Shown: positions 45,109 to 54,449, counted from the stretch's first letter. The stretch: DNA of 64,000 nt from Labilithrix sp. (GCA_019637195.1 JAHBWA010000005.1:62001-126000); one strand, 5' to 3'. Translations and numbers: made by a program. Notes: generated from the letters alone by a model not told the origin.

Positions 45109-46050
45109 ATGGGTCTCTACCTCGTCACGGGCGGCGCCGGGTTCATCGGTTCATCGATCGCGGAGAAGCTGCTCGCGAGCGGGGAGCGGGTCCGCATCCT
45201 CGACGACTTCTCCACCGGCCGTCGATCCAACGTCGAGGGGCTGAAGGGCGAGGTCGAGATCGTCGAGGGCTCGATCGTCGACGCCGCGCTCGTCGAGCGG
45301 GCGATGAAGGGCGTCGAGGTCGTCTTCCACGAGGCGGCGATCCCCTCGGTCGCCCGCTCGGTCGACGAGCCGCAGGCGTCGATGCTCGCCAACGTCCAGG
45401 GCACGACGGTCGTGCTCGACGCCGCGCGCCACGCCAAGGTGCGCCGGCTCGTCTTCGCGGCGAGCTCCTCGGCGTACGGCGACACGCCCACGCTGCCGAA
45501 GGTCGAGACCATGACACCGGCGCCGCTCTCGCCGTACGCGATCTCGAAGCTCACCGGCGAGCAGCTGCTCAAGGTGTTCTCCGCGCTCTACGGGATCGAG
45601 ACCCTGAGCCTCCGGTACTTCAACGTGTTCGGGCCGCGCCAGGACCCGAACAGCCAGTACGCAGCCGTCATCCCGAACTTCATCAAGGCGGCGATGGCCA
45701 AGACGCGGCCGACGGTCTTCGGCGACGGCGAGCAGACGCGCGACTTCTGCTTCATCGACAACACCGTCAACGCCAACCTCCTGGCGGCGGGGACCAAGAA
45801 CAAGCTGACCGGCCAGGTCGTGAACATCGCCTGCGGCGAGCGCATCTCGCTCAACACGCTGCTCGAGCACATCAGCGCAGAGTCCGGCCACGAGCTCGAC
45901 GCGATCTACGAGCCGACGCGCGCCGGCGACGTCCGCGACTCGCTCGCGTCGATCGACGCCGCGCGCGAGCTCATCGGCTACGAGCCGACGGTCGACGTCC
46001 GCGCGGGCCTCGAGAAGACGTACGCCGCGTTCAAGGCCGCCTACGGCTGA
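45109..46050 (+). CDS. NAD-dependent sugar-nucleotide epimerase
   Basis: 313 residues. Extended SDR fold: NAD-binding TGGAGFIGSSIAEKL at the N-terminus, conserved DDFSTG, HEAAIPSV, SSSAYGD and the catalytic YAISK, then LRYFNVFGPRQDPNSQYAAV, the substrate-side signature of UDP-hexose 4-epimerases (the GalE/WbpP/Gne kind). The enzyme probably interconverts UDP-sugars for surface polysaccharide. Start at the ATG of MGLYLVTG. Its 3' end lies in a palindrome shared with the convergent protease gene. Confidence 0.9.
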   Translation: MGLYLVTGGAGFIGSSIAEKLLASGERVRILDDFSTGRRSNVEGLKGEVEIVEGSIVDAALVERAMKGVEVVFHEAAIPSVARSVDEPQASMLANVQGTTVVLDAARHAKVRRLVFAASSSAYGDTPTLPKVETMTPAPLSPYAISKLTGEQLLKVFSALYGIETLSLRYFNVFGPRQDPNSQYAAVIPNFIKAAMAKTRPTVFGDGEQTRDFCFIDNTVNANLLAAGTKNKLTGQVVNIACGERISLNTLLEHISAESGHELDAIYEPTRAGDVRDSLASIDAARELIGYEPTVDVRAGLEKTYAAFKAAYG

Positions 46051-46091
46051 TCGCCGCGCCGCGCTCTCGCCGGCGCGCGCCTCGATCAGCC
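46045..46091. terminator. Bidirectional hairpin between convergent genes
   Basis: GGCTGATCG (46045-46053) pairs with CGATCAGCC (46083-46091), and inside it CGCGCCG (46055-46061) pairs with CGGCGCG (46071-46077). The outer arms include the TGA stop of the epimerase gene and the stop of the protease gene on the other strand. No U-tract is present, so its efficiency is uncertain. Confidence 0.45.
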
Positions 46092-48068
46092 CTTCCTGCG
46101 ACGCGTCGCCGAGAGGCCCACGACCACCGCGACCAGCGCGAGCGTCCCGCCGAGGTCCGCGCTGCCGCCGGCCGCGTTGCAGCCGGACGTCGTCTGCGTG
46201 ACCAGCCGGCGGCGCTTCTTCGGCTTGGCGACGACCTCTTCGTCCTCGCCGTCGTCGCCCTCGCCGTCGTCCGCTCCCGCGCTCGAGCCGATCTCGTCGT
46301 CATCCGAGCCGGGCATCCCCGGGACGCCCGACTGAGGATCGACGAGGTCCGCGCAGGCGCCCTGCGCGATACCGGTCGCCTTGAACGCGCACTCGACGAT
46401 GTTGGTCTCGTTCTCGGTGAGCCCGATGTCCTTCGCCGCCTGGAGGACGCCCTGCGCGGCCTGGCCGAAATTCGTGGTCTCCATGAAGTACCTCGCGTTC
46501 GCGCGGTACCAGAGCTTCTCGCTCTTCTCCCAGCCGATGCCGAACGCGACCTCGACCTTCGAGACGGGGTTCACGCCGCCGACGGTCATCAGGAAGGCGG
46601 CGTTGTTGATGATGCCGCTGTTGATGTGGACGCCGCCGTTGTCCTGCTGCGTGTTGACGAACCGGCTCATGTGCGACGGCTGCGCCTGCGAGACCGCGCC
46701 GGGGTTCTTCATGTCGCGGAGCGGTCCGCCCGACTTCACGACCGTCTCGCCGAGCTTCCAGTTGTTGACCGGATCCGGCTTCAGCTCGTGCTCGATGAAC
46801 GCGCCGAAGATGTCGGCGACCGCCTCGTTGAGCGCGCCGGGCTGGTTCTCGTAGACGAGGTTGGACGTCTTCTCGATCACGCCGTGGGTGAACTCGTGCC
46901 CGACGACGTCGATGCTGACCGACAGCGGGCGGAACATCTGCCCGCCATCGCCGTAGAGCATGCCGGTGCTGTCCCACGCGGCGTTGTCGTACGCCTGCCC
47001 GAAGTGCACCGTGGAGATCAGCGGGCCGCCGGCGCCGTCGATGGCGTTCCGGCCGTGCTTGTCCTTGTAGTACTTGTAGACCGCGGCCGCGTTGAAGTGC
47101 GCGTCGACGGCGGCGCCGGCGCCCGGCACGCCCGTGTCCCAGGAGTTTTGCGACTGCGAGGTCACCGCGGTGCCGCGGACCTGCTGCTGCGCGGCGGTGA
47201 GCGTCCGGATCTGGGCGCCGCTGGACGCGTCGGTCATCACGAACGCGCCGTTCCCGGTCGAGACCTGAAACTGCTTCGTGTCGCCGAGGACCCCGTTGCC
47301 CTGCCCCTCGACGGTCTGGAGGTTGTTGTAGCGATGGAGGATGTCGCCGGTCTTCGCGTCGACCGTGACCACCCAGATCGCCGGCTCCGCCGCCGCCATC
47401 GCGCGCACCTTGTACTGGTAGGCCAGCGTCGGGCGCGTGAGGTTCTCGTTCGAGGCGTAGACGACGAGCTTCTCCTCGACGGTCTCGAGCGACGCCTCGG
47501 CGACGACGGACCGCGCGAGGATGTCGGCCTTGACCATCGAGAGCGCGTCGGACGCGCTGAAGGCGGGGTTCACGTCGACGGCGTCGAGCTCGGCGACGTA
47601 GTTCGCGTCGATCGAGGTGAGCCGGCCGGCCGCGTCGTAGTGCGCCATCAGCTCGGCGCCCGCGACCGGCACGCCTCGGACCATCTGCTGGAAGCGGGCG
47701 TGCGTCATCCCGAGCTCGTCGGTCTCGGTGCGCGGGAGGCCGAGCTCGAGCGCGGGATCACGCATCCGGAAGAGGGCCTTGTTCTCGGCGAGCACCGAGA
47801 GCGTCACCTTCGCGGCGTCGGCGCCCTTCGCCAGCACCGGCCTGCCGGTGCGCGCGGTCGAGAGGTGCATCGGCGTCTTCAGCTCGTCGTGCTGCAGCCA
47901 CGTCCACGACTGGTGCGTCGCGGCCTCGAGGGCCTCGAACGCCTGGAGCTGCGCCGCGGTCGAGTCCGTCGGAGCGGAGGACGGAGCGGGCGCGTCGCCT
48001 GAATCACTGGTGCTGCTGCAGCCGGCGGCAGCGACGATCGACAGTGCCAGGAACGCGAGCTTCTTCAT
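46086..48068 (-). CDS. Thermolysin-like M4 metallopeptidase with MYXO-CTERM
   Basis: 660 residues. Signal sequence with an apparent lipobox VAAAGC (Cys17). The propeptide (FTP and PepSY regions) spans about 40-255. The catalytic domain has the zinc motif HEFTH (391-395) with Glu392 as catalytic residue and the third ligand Glu415 in NEAVADIFG. After an acidic Asp/Glu/Gly spacer and a KKRRR patch, the C-terminus carries SGCNAAGG, a hydrophobic helix and ATRRRKG, the MYXO-CTERM sorting signal processed by a myxosortase. It would be an extracellular surface protease, possibly used in predation or fruiting. Confidence 0.92.
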   Translation of the reverse strand: MKKLAFLALSIVAAAGCSSTSDSGDAPAPSSAPTDSTAAQLQAFEALEAATHQSWTWLQHDELKTPMHLSTARTGRPVLAKGADAAKVTLSVLAENKALFRMRDPALELGLPRTETDELGMTHARFQQMVRGVPVAGAELMAHYDAAGRLTSIDANYVAELDAVDVNPAFSASDALSMVKADILARSVVAEASLETVEEKLVVYASNENLTRPTLAYQYKVRAMAAAEPAIWVVTVDAKTGDILHRYNNLQTVEGQGNGVLGDTKQFQVSTGNGAFVMTDASSGAQIRTLTAAQQQVRGTAVTSQSQNSWDTGVPGAGAAVDAHFNAAAVYKYYKDKHGRNAIDGAGGPLISTVHFGQAYDNAAWDSTGMLYGDGGQMFRPLSVSIDVVGHEFTHGVIEKTSNLVYENQPGALNEAVADIFGAFIEHELKPDPVNNWKLGETVVKSGGPLRDMKNPGAVSQAQPSHMSRFVNTQQDNGGVHINSGIINNAAFLMTVGGVNPVSKVEVAFGIGWEKSEKLWYRANARYFMETTNFGQAAQGVLQAAKDIGLTENETNIVECAFKATGIAQGACADLVDPQSGVPGMPGSDDDEIGSSAGADDGEGDDGEDEEVVAKPKKRRRLVTQTTSGCNAAGGSADLGGTLALVAVVVGLSATRRRKG

Positions 48069-48450
48069 CTCTTCTCCGCTGGAGCGGGGACGTCGCCGTC
48101 CCCGAGGCCTCGGGACCCTCGCCCTCGTCGCAACGGCCGGGCCAACCCCGAGGGGCGTCGCCGCTCCAATGAGGAGAGAAAATGCGCGTCTCGATGTGCC
48201 CGGTTTTCCGGCGATCCGAGCGAATTGCTCCCGTGGCGGCGCGTTTGTCGTTCCGTGTCGGTACGAGCGGACGTTCGACCGCTAGATCGTGAGCGCGCGG
48301 ATGGTGGGATGATGATCCACGGAAGCCAGCCGGCGACAATGTAGGTCTTGCGTCGTCGCAGCAGCAGCGCGAGTCGTTCGCGCATCGATCGGCCGTCGAC
48401 CACGAACACCGAAGCGCGACCGGGTCCGCGCGCGCCGAACGGAGCGTTCG
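48069..48450. other. Gene-free stretch of 382 bases
   Basis: Lies upstream of the M4 protease gene and downstream of the large kinase gene. A minus-strand open frame near 48385-48070 begins MRERLALLLRRRKTYIVAGW and contains a hydrophobic patch, but it shows no homology clue, no good ribosome binding site and an Arg/Ser-rich shadow-like tail. No promoter boxes stood out. Confidence 0.45.
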
Positions 48451-51400
48451 TCAGCCCGCGAGGATGTCGGTGAGCTCCGGCGGCACGATGCCGTAGCCCT
48501 CGGCGGCGGCGAGGAGCGCGGCGTTCGACGAGACCTTCATGAGGAAGTCCCTCGCGTGGGGGGTGCCGCGCAGGCCGTGCACGCGCGTCACGAGGCGCGG
48601 GAGCCCCCGCGCGATCGCGCTCTTCGCCTCGTCGTGACGGCCGAGGCTGACGAGGACGTCGTGGAGCGCGAGGTAGATCGGCGCCTCGTTGAGCAGGCTC
48701 GGCGAGCCGTCCTCGAGGAGCGTGCTCGCCTCGGTCGCGAGCTCCATCGCGCGATCGGCCTGTCCGCAGCGGAGCTCGGCCACGCTCCACAGGCCGAGCG
48801 CGACGGGGACGACGTCGAGCATCTTCGTGGCGCGGTAGCCCCCGGCCGCCGTCTTGAGGAGCGTGCGCGCCTGACGCGCGGCCTGATCACCGGCGGACGG
48901 CTCCGAGGCGAGCGAGGAGGCGCGCGGAGCCCCGTCGGTGCGTAGGAGCTCGACGCCCCGGTAGAAGAGGACGCCGAGGGTCGCGCGATCGTGCGGGACC
49001 CAGGCCCCGGACACCGCGTTGTCGGCGATCGCGCGGGGATCGGCGAGCAGCGCGTCGAGCGCCGGCTCGTGGCCGAAGGTCGCCGTCCAGCAGAGCAGGT
49101 TCATCTGGCCGTGGCGCACCGTGCCGGGAGAGCCGACGGCCTGGGCGATCGCGATGCCGCTCTCGATCGCGACGCGCGCCTCTTCCTTGGCGCCCATCGT
49201 GGTGAGCGCGAAGCCGACGTTGATCGTCAGGGTCGCCTCGCGCGTCTTCAGGCCGGCCTCGGCGGCGGCGCGCGCGGCGCTCCGGCGCGCGTCGAGCGCG
49301 GCGCCGACGTCGCCGCGGGCCTGACGCACGACCGCGAGCGTCTGCCAGGCGTCGACCGCCGCGCCCGCGATGCCGTGCGTCCGCGACAGCTCGAGGAGCG
49401 CGTCGGCCCAGTCGGCGGCCTTGTCGAGCTCGCCGGCGAACGCGTAGCGCGCCGCGAGATCGGCCGCCGAGCGCGCGACCTCGTCGAAGAGGCCGGCGGC
49501 CTTCGCGCGGCGGATGACCTCCTCGAGCCCGCTGCTCGTGTCGGGGCCGCCGCCGCAGGCGTTCTCGTAGCGCACCCGCGCGCCGAGCGCGCGCACGGCG
49601 CTCGGCTCGTCGTAGACCGCGTCCTGCATCGCGCGGACGGCGGTGTCGCGCTCGCCGGCGCGCGCGTCGAGGCGCACCCACGCCTCGTCGAGCAGCTGGG
49701 CGCGCGCGAACTGCTTCGAGCTGTCCTCCGCGAAGTCGAGCGACTTCTCCGCCAGGCGCACGGCCTCGCCGAGCGCGCTCGCCGCCAGCGCGCGGCGCGC
49801 CGCCTTCTCGAGGTAGTTCGCGGCGAGGACCGGCTCGCCGCCGAGCTCGAGCTGCCGCGCGACGACCGAGTCGTCCTCGCCCATCTTCGCGAGCCACCTC
49901 CCGGCCTGCGTGTGGAGCTCCTTCAGCTGCTCCTCGCCGAGCGCCGCGTAGGCGACCTCGCGCGTGAGGGCGTGCTTGAACGCCCACTCCCGCGTCTCCT
50001 TGAAGCGCGACGTCGCCTGCTCGACGATGATCTCGGCCACGGTGAGCGCGCGCATGACCTCGGCGGCGTTCTTCACGCCGAGCGCGGCGAGCCCGGCGTC
50101 CCAGACCTGGAGCCCGAAGACCGAGAGCTTCATCGCCGCCTCGCGGACGTCCTCGTCGAGCGCGTCGAGGTGGACCTGGATCGCGGCCTCGATCGTGGGC
50201 GCGCTGGCGGCGTCGCGGCCCTGATGGGCGAGCCGCGCGAGCTCCTCCGCGAAGAGCGGCGAGCCGCCCGCCTGCGCGGAGATCGACTCGACGAGCGCCT
50301 CGCCCTCGGTCCCGCTCGCCTTCTCGCCGAGGATCGCCTTGGCGATCGCGCGCACGGTACGACGCGCCAGCGGCCGGAGCTCGATCCGCACGTGGTCGCG
50401 CCCGCTCCACCGCGCGGGGTCCTCGCGCCAGAGCGTCGGGCGCGCGGTCGCGAGGACGAACACCGAGTGGCCGACCGCGCGCGCGAGCAGGTGGTCGAGC
50501 CACGCGAGCGACTCGAGGTCGGCCCAGTGCGCGTCCTCGAGCGCGATCGCCAGCGCGGTCTCCTTCGAGACGCGCAGCGCCATGTCGGTGAGCGCGATCC
50601 ACAGGGCGTCGCGCGCGCCGCGCGCGTCGACCGCCTCGGGGAGCGGCTCGTTCGCGACGAGGCGCGCGATGAGGTCGCGCGTGCCGTCCGCCGGCAGGGC
50701 GATCCGCGCGAGCAGCGCGTCGGTCGCGGCGATCGCGTCGGTCAGCGCCGCGCCCTTCGCGACGCCGGCGAGCCCGCGGGCGACGTCGGCCATCACGCCG
50801 AGCGCGTGGCTCTTCGCGAACGACTCGGCGCGGACCATCACGACGCGCGGCGCGGAGGAGTGCGAGGCGATCCGCGCGATCGCCTCGCGCCGGAGGCGCG
50901 TCTTGCCGATGCCGGGCGCGCCGGTGAGCGTGACGATGATCGGCGTCTGATCTTCCTGGCAGCGCTCGAACGCGGTCACGACCTGCGAGAGATCGGCCTC
51001 GCGACCGACGAAGGGCGAGCCTCCGGCGATCTCCTTCTTCGCCGTCACCTTCGGCCCGACGACGGACGTGCCGTCCGGCCGGACCTGCATCTCGAAGCGG
51101 CCGCGCGCGAGCTCGCTGGTCGTCGTGTCGGCGAGCACCTGGCTCTTCTGCGCGTCGCGCGCGAGGGCGGCGGCGCGGTCGACGACCTCGCCGGTCGGAC
51201 GCGTGCGATCGATGCGCGTGCGCCCCGTGGCGACGCCGACGCGCGCCCCCATCTTCGAGAGGCGGTGCGCGAGGTCGAGCGCGCGGGGGGCCTCGTCGCC
51301 GAGCGCCTTCCTCACGCCGAGGTGCGCGACGATCGCGTCACCGCCGAGCTCGGTAGCCTCGGCGCCGCGCGCGCGGAGGTGCGCGATGATCCTCCCGCGC

Positions 51401-52473
51401 GGCGGCCCCTTCGGCACGTGGGTCGCGAGGATCGACGTGACGAGGCGCGAGCCGCCGGGCCTCGACGTCGAGAGCACGATCGAGCCCATGCTGAGCGGCG
51501 CGAGATCGGGCGACTGCGCGCGCGTCGTCATCGGCGTGCGCTCGAGCTCGACGGCGATGTTCCGAAGTCGAAGGGCGACATCCGCCGCGCGAGCAGGACG
51601 CTCCTCGGGGTGCGTCGCGAGCATCTCGCAGAGGAGGTCGTCGAGCGGCACCGGCGCGTCGGGGAACACCTCTCCGAGCCTCGGCGCGGGCGTCGTGACC
51701 AGTCGCGCGAGGATCGCGATCGGCGTCGGGCCCATGTGCGGCGGCCGCCCGGCGATCATCTCGAAGAGCGTCGCGCCGAGGCCGTAGATGTCCGCGCGCG
51801 CGTCGACCTCGGCGTCACCGCGCGCCTGCTCCGGCGCCATGTACGCGGGGGTGCCGATGATCGCGCCGGTGCGCGTGAGCCGCGCGTCCTCCGCCGAGGC
51901 CACGCCGAAGTCGACGAGCTTCGCGTCGAGCGGCCAGTCGTGAGCCTGCCCGGCGGCGCCCGCTCCGGCTTCGGCCTCCGCTCCGTCGGCTTCGCGGCGC
52001 GGGACCAGGATGACGTTCGACGGCTTGATGTCGCGATGGACGATCCCGACGCCGTGTGCGTACGCGAGCGAGTCGGCGACCTGCGCGGCGATCTCGACCG
52101 CCCGCCCGAGCGTCAGCGGCGCGCGCTTCTGGCGCTGCGCGATGTCCTCGCCCTCGAGCCACTCCATCGCGACGTACGGGTGGCCCTCGTCGAGCTGGCC
52201 GAACGCGACGACGCGCACGATCCCCGGGTGGCTGAGGCCGGCGAGCACGCGGCCCTCGCGCCCGAAGCGGGCCTCCTCCCCGGCGTCGACGCCCGGGATC
52301 GCGATGACCTTGAGCGCGACCGGCGTGCCCGACACCTCGTCGCGCGCGCGATACACGATACCGACTCCACCGCGTCCCACCTCGCGTTCGATCACGAAGC
52401 GGCCTGCGAGGAGCCCCTGAAAGGCCGCGGCCGTCACGAAGGGGAGACTACCCAAACGTCCTGCCGTACGCAC
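48451..52473 (-). CDS. Kinase-pseudocyclase-ATPase-TPR signalling protein
   Basis: 1340 residues from a GTG start; a second GTG at the 13th codon (VTAAAFQG) is possible. Residues 24-310 are a full Ser/Thr kinase: Lys55, HRDIKPSN (Asp148), DFG at 188-190. Residues 345-475 retain an outline of a class III nucleotide cyclase domain (LGGDAIVAH, VGVATGRTR, PTGEVVDRAAALA) but lack its metal and transition-state residues. Then an AAA/NACHT-like ATPase with P-loop GAPGIGKTRL (518-527) and Walker B ALEDAHWADL, and helical TPR-type repeats to the end. Related kinase-ATPase proteins are known in myxobacteria; the target is unknown. Confidence 0.85.
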   Translation of the reverse strand: MRTAGRLGSLPFVTAAAFQGLLAGRFVIEREVGRGGVGIVYRARDEVSGTPVALKVIAIPGVDAGEEARFGREGRVLAGLSHPGIVRVVAFGQLDEGHPYVAMEWLEGEDIAQRQKRAPLTLGRAVEIAAQVADSLAYAHGVGIVHRDIKPSNVILVPRREADGAEAEAGAGAAGQAHDWPLDAKLVDFGVASAEDARLTRTGAIIGTPAYMAPEQARGDAEVDARADIYGLGATLFEMIAGRPPHMGPTPIAILARLVTTPAPRLGEVFPDAPVPLDDLLCEMLATHPEERPARAADVALRLRNIAVELERTPMTTRAQSPDLAPLSMGSIVLSTSRPGGSRLVTSILATHVPKGPPRGRIIAHLRARGAEATELGGDAIVAHLGVRKALGDEAPRALDLAHRLSKMGARVGVATGRTRIDRTRPTGEVVDRAAALARDAQKSQVLADTTTSELARGRFEMQVRPDGTSVVGPKVTAKKEIAGGSPFVGREADLSQVVTAFERCQEDQTPIIVTLTGAPGIGKTRLRREAIARIASHSSAPRVVMVRAESFAKSHALGVMADVARGLAGVAKGAALTDAIAATDALLARIALPADGTRDLIARLVANEPLPEAVDARGARDALWIALTDMALRVSKETALAIALEDAHWADLESLAWLDHLLARAVGHSVFVLATARPTLWREDPARWSGRDHVRIELRPLARRTVRAIAKAILGEKASGTEGEALVESISAQAGGSPLFAEELARLAHQGRDAASAPTIEAAIQVHLDALDEDVREAAMKLSVFGLQVWDAGLAALGVKNAAEVMRALTVAEIIVEQATSRFKETREWAFKHALTREVAYAALGEEQLKELHTQAGRWLAKMGEDDSVVARQLELGGEPVLAANYLEKAARRALAASALGEAVRLAEKSLDFAEDSSKQFARAQLLDEAWVRLDARAGERDTAVRAMQDAVYDEPSAVRALGARVRYENACGGGPDTSSGLEEVIRRAKAAGLFDEVARSAADLAARYAFAGELDKAADWADALLELSRTHGIAGAAVDAWQTLAVVRQARGDVGAALDARRSAARAAAEAGLKTREATLTINVGFALTTMGAKEEARVAIESGIAIAQAVGSPGTVRHGQMNLLCWTATFGHEPALDALLADPRAIADNAVSGAWVPHDRATLGVLFYRGVELLRTDGAPRASSLASEPSAGDQAARQARTLLKTAAGGYRATKMLDVVPVALGLWSVAELRCGQADRAMELATEASTLLEDGSPSLLNEAPIYLALHDVLVSLGRHDEAKSAIARGLPRLVTRVHGLRGTPHARDFLMKVSSNAALLAAAEGYGIVPPELTDILAG

Positions 52474-52552
52474 CTCTCGTGCGCAGGCTCCTCGTCGTTC
52501 GAGGCGTGACGAATCGCGGCAAGACTCTCGGAGCGGCGGACGTAGAACGCGC

Positions 52553-53197
52553 TCAAGATCCGCCGCTCGGCGAGCTCGCGACGACCTTCTTGCCGAGGCC
52601 GACGATGAACATCTCGTAGCTCGTCGCGCGCGTGCCCTCGGGGCGGATCCCCCGCTCCTCGGTGAAGAGGCGCTTGACCTCGGCCTTCGCCTTGGGGAGG
52701 TCCTCCCCCATGAAGATCTTGCCGACGAACGCGCCGCCGGGCTTCAGGAGCTTCTCCGCGACCGCGAGCGCGCGCATGAAGAGCTCGAAGCTCCGCGTCT
52801 GGTCGCCGAGGCGGTTGCCGGTGGTGCGGGGGGCCATGTCGCTGAGGACGACGTCGTAGGGGGCGTGCTCGGCGAGCGCCTCGTTGTCGAGCGCGAGCGC
52901 GTCGCCGACGATCGCCGTCGCGTTGGGCGGGAGCGGGATGTTCAGCGGGTCGAGATCGATCGCGAAGAGGCGACCCGACGCCCCGACCTTCTGCGTGACG
53001 TAGAGCGACCAGCTCCCCGGCGCGGCCCCCAGATCGAGCACGTGCATCCCCGGCTTGAGGAGGCGGATCCGCCGGTCGATCTCGTCGAGCTTGAACACGC
53101 TGCGCGCGGGGTAGCCCGCGAGCCGAGCCTCGCGCGTGAACGCGTCGCCTCCTTTGTAGGTGTTCTTCCCGCTCCGTCCGCTGCGCGCTCTCGCCAT
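52553..53197 (-). CDS. rlmE: 23S rRNA (uridine2552-2'-O)-methyltransferase
   Basis: 214 residues. RlmE (FtsJ/RrmJ) methylates U2552 in the A loop of 23S rRNA. Seen here: the substrate-binding stretch SGRSGKNTYKGGDAF, catalytic Lys in RSVFKLDEID, SAM motif LDLGAAPGSWS, Asp in VLSDMAP, Lys in GGAFVGKIF, and Glu near the C-terminus, giving the K-D-K-E tetrad. The start at MARARSGRS was chosen over an earlier frame extension of Ser/Arg-rich shadow. The upstream 258 bases hold no other supported feature. Confidence 0.93.
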   Translation of the reverse strand: MARARSGRSGKNTYKGGDAFTREARLAGYPARSVFKLDEIDRRIRLLKPGMHVLDLGAAPGSWSLYVTQKVGASGRLFAIDLDPLNIPLPPNATAIVGDALALDNEALAEHAPYDVVLSDMAPRTTGNRLGDQTRSFELFMRALAVAEKLLKPGGAFVGKIFMGEDLPKAKAEVKRLFTEERGIRPEGTRATSYEMFIVGLGKKVVASSPSGGS

Positions 53198-53455
53198 GAG
53201 GCCATTCCGTGATGTAGGTCGGCCGCTCGAATCGAGCGGGCCCTGTCGCGTCCACGACGCGTGGACTCCCACACATACAACGGGATGGAGTCGCAGAGGA
53301 CCAATGCGCTGGATCGACAGGGATCCAAACGCAGCGCGGCGCCGGTCGCGCGCGCCGCGAGACCCCGCGGAGACAGCGCGGGATCCGCCGTACGAGTCCC
53401 GCGAACGCGAATGGACCACGCGTTGCAGCTGGGTCCGTAGCCTCGAGGAGCCACC

Positions 53456-53635
53456 ATGAACCTCCGCTGCGTCTTTCACGTGAGCCCCGCCGTCACCAGC
53501 GCCCAGGCGAAGCCCGTCCGTCCGCGGATGCCCAGCCTCATCGACGTCGACGTCGACTTCGTCGACGAGCCTCAGCCGCGCGGCCGCTCCTTCGAGACGT
53601 GGGCCCGCGCCCGCGGCTGGTCGAGCGAGGACTGA
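53456..53635 (+). CDS. Small 59-residue protein, unlisted elsewhere
   Basis: A short ORF starting MNLRCVFHVSPAVTS and ending SFETWARARGWSSED. GAGGAG lies six bases before the ATG, one of the best ribosome binding sites in the window, and a strong terminator follows 83 bases after the stop. The middle is acidic (SLIDVDVDFVDEPQP) and the C-terminus carries two Trp. No family or signal peptide was recognised. Codon third positions are strongly G/C like neighbouring genes, which supports its being real rather than random. Confidence 0.55.
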   Translation: MNLRCVFHVSPAVTSAQAKPVRPRMPSLIDVDVDFVDEPQPRGRSFETWARARGWSSED

Positions 53636-53718
53636 TCGTCGACGCGGTCCAGGCTGGACCGACGACGTTCACCGGGGACGGGCCGCGAGCGCTTCACCGG
53701 CGCACGGCCCCAAGTAGA

Positions 53719-53750
53719 AAAGGCGCTGCGATCGAGATCGCAGCGCCTTT
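53719..53750. terminator. Strong bidirectional terminator
   Basis: A perfect 14-bp stem AAAGGCGCTGCGAT/ATCGCAGCGCCTTT with loop CGAG, followed by CTTTCTTTC on the plus strand and TTTTC on the minus strand. It serves the small ORF on the plus strand and rplC on the minus strand. Confidence 0.85.
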
Positions 53751-53783
53751 CTTTCGTGCACGCGCGGAGCGCGCGGGACAGGC

Positions 53784-54449
53784 TCAGCGCTTCTTGCGCT
53801 CGCGGCCCTTCACGCCGTGCCGGATAGAGACGACCGCGTTGCGCGGGCCGGGGATGCCGCCCTCGATCATGAGGAGGTTCTTCTCGGCGTCGACGCGCGC
53901 GACCTTGAGGTTCAGGATGCTGACCGTCTCGTTGCCGTACTGGCCGGGCATCTTGAGGTTCGGGAGCGTACGGCCGGGCGTCATGTTCGTACCGATCGAG
54001 CCGCCGTGACGGCGGTACTCGTGGGTACCGTGGGTCTGGACGAAGCCGGCGAAGCCCCAGCGACGAACGACGCCGGTGAAGCCGCGACCGCGGGTGATGC
54101 CCTGCGTGTCGACGATCTGGCCGGGCGTGAAGATGTCCGCGAGGTTCACGGGCGCGCCGATCTCGAACTTGGCGGCGAAGTCCTCCTCGCAGCGGAGCTC
54201 GCGGACGACGCGCTTGGCGGTGACGTTCGCCTTCTTGAAGGCGCCCTGCTGCGCCTTGGCGAGGTGCTTCTCCTTCGCGTCGGTCATGCCGAAGATGACG
54301 GCGGTGTAGCCGTCCTTCTCCTTCGTGCGCTTGCCGACGATCTGGAGCGAGCTCACGTCGACGACGGTCACGCGCTGAACGGTGCCGTCCTCCTTGTAGA
54401 GCTGCGTCATGCCGAGCTTCTTGCCGATGATGCCGGGCTTCGTGTTCAT
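53784..54449 (-). CDS. rplC: 50S ribosomal protein L3
   Basis: 221 residues. L3 is an early assembly protein near the peptidyl transferase centre. The start MNTKPGIIGKKLGMTQLY, the core GRGFTGVVRRWGFAG, HGTHEYRRHGGSIG and the ending RERKKR are all diagnostic. In most bacteria rplC is in the S10 operon between rpsJ and rplD; here it stands alone, bracketed by its own leader and terminator, with a peroxiredoxin gene upstream. It could be a relocated single copy or a second copy; the window cannot tell. Confidence 0.96.
   Translation of the reverse strand: MNTKPGIIGKKLGMTQLYKEDGTVQRVTVVDVSSLQIVGKRTKEKDGYTAVIFGMTDAKEKHLAKAQQGAFKKANVTAKRVVRELRCEEDFAAKFEIGAPVNLADIFTPGQIVDTQGITRGRGFTGVVRRWGFAGFVQTHGTHEYRRHGGSIGTNMTPGRTLPNLKMPGQYGNETVSILNLKVARVDAEKNLLMIEGGIPGPRNAVVSIRHGVKGRERKKR

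Noticed and set aside
48991-52509. 1172-codon plus-strand frame opposite the large kinase gene
   Set aside because: Same antisense effect; no motif, no ribosome binding site and no homology feature.
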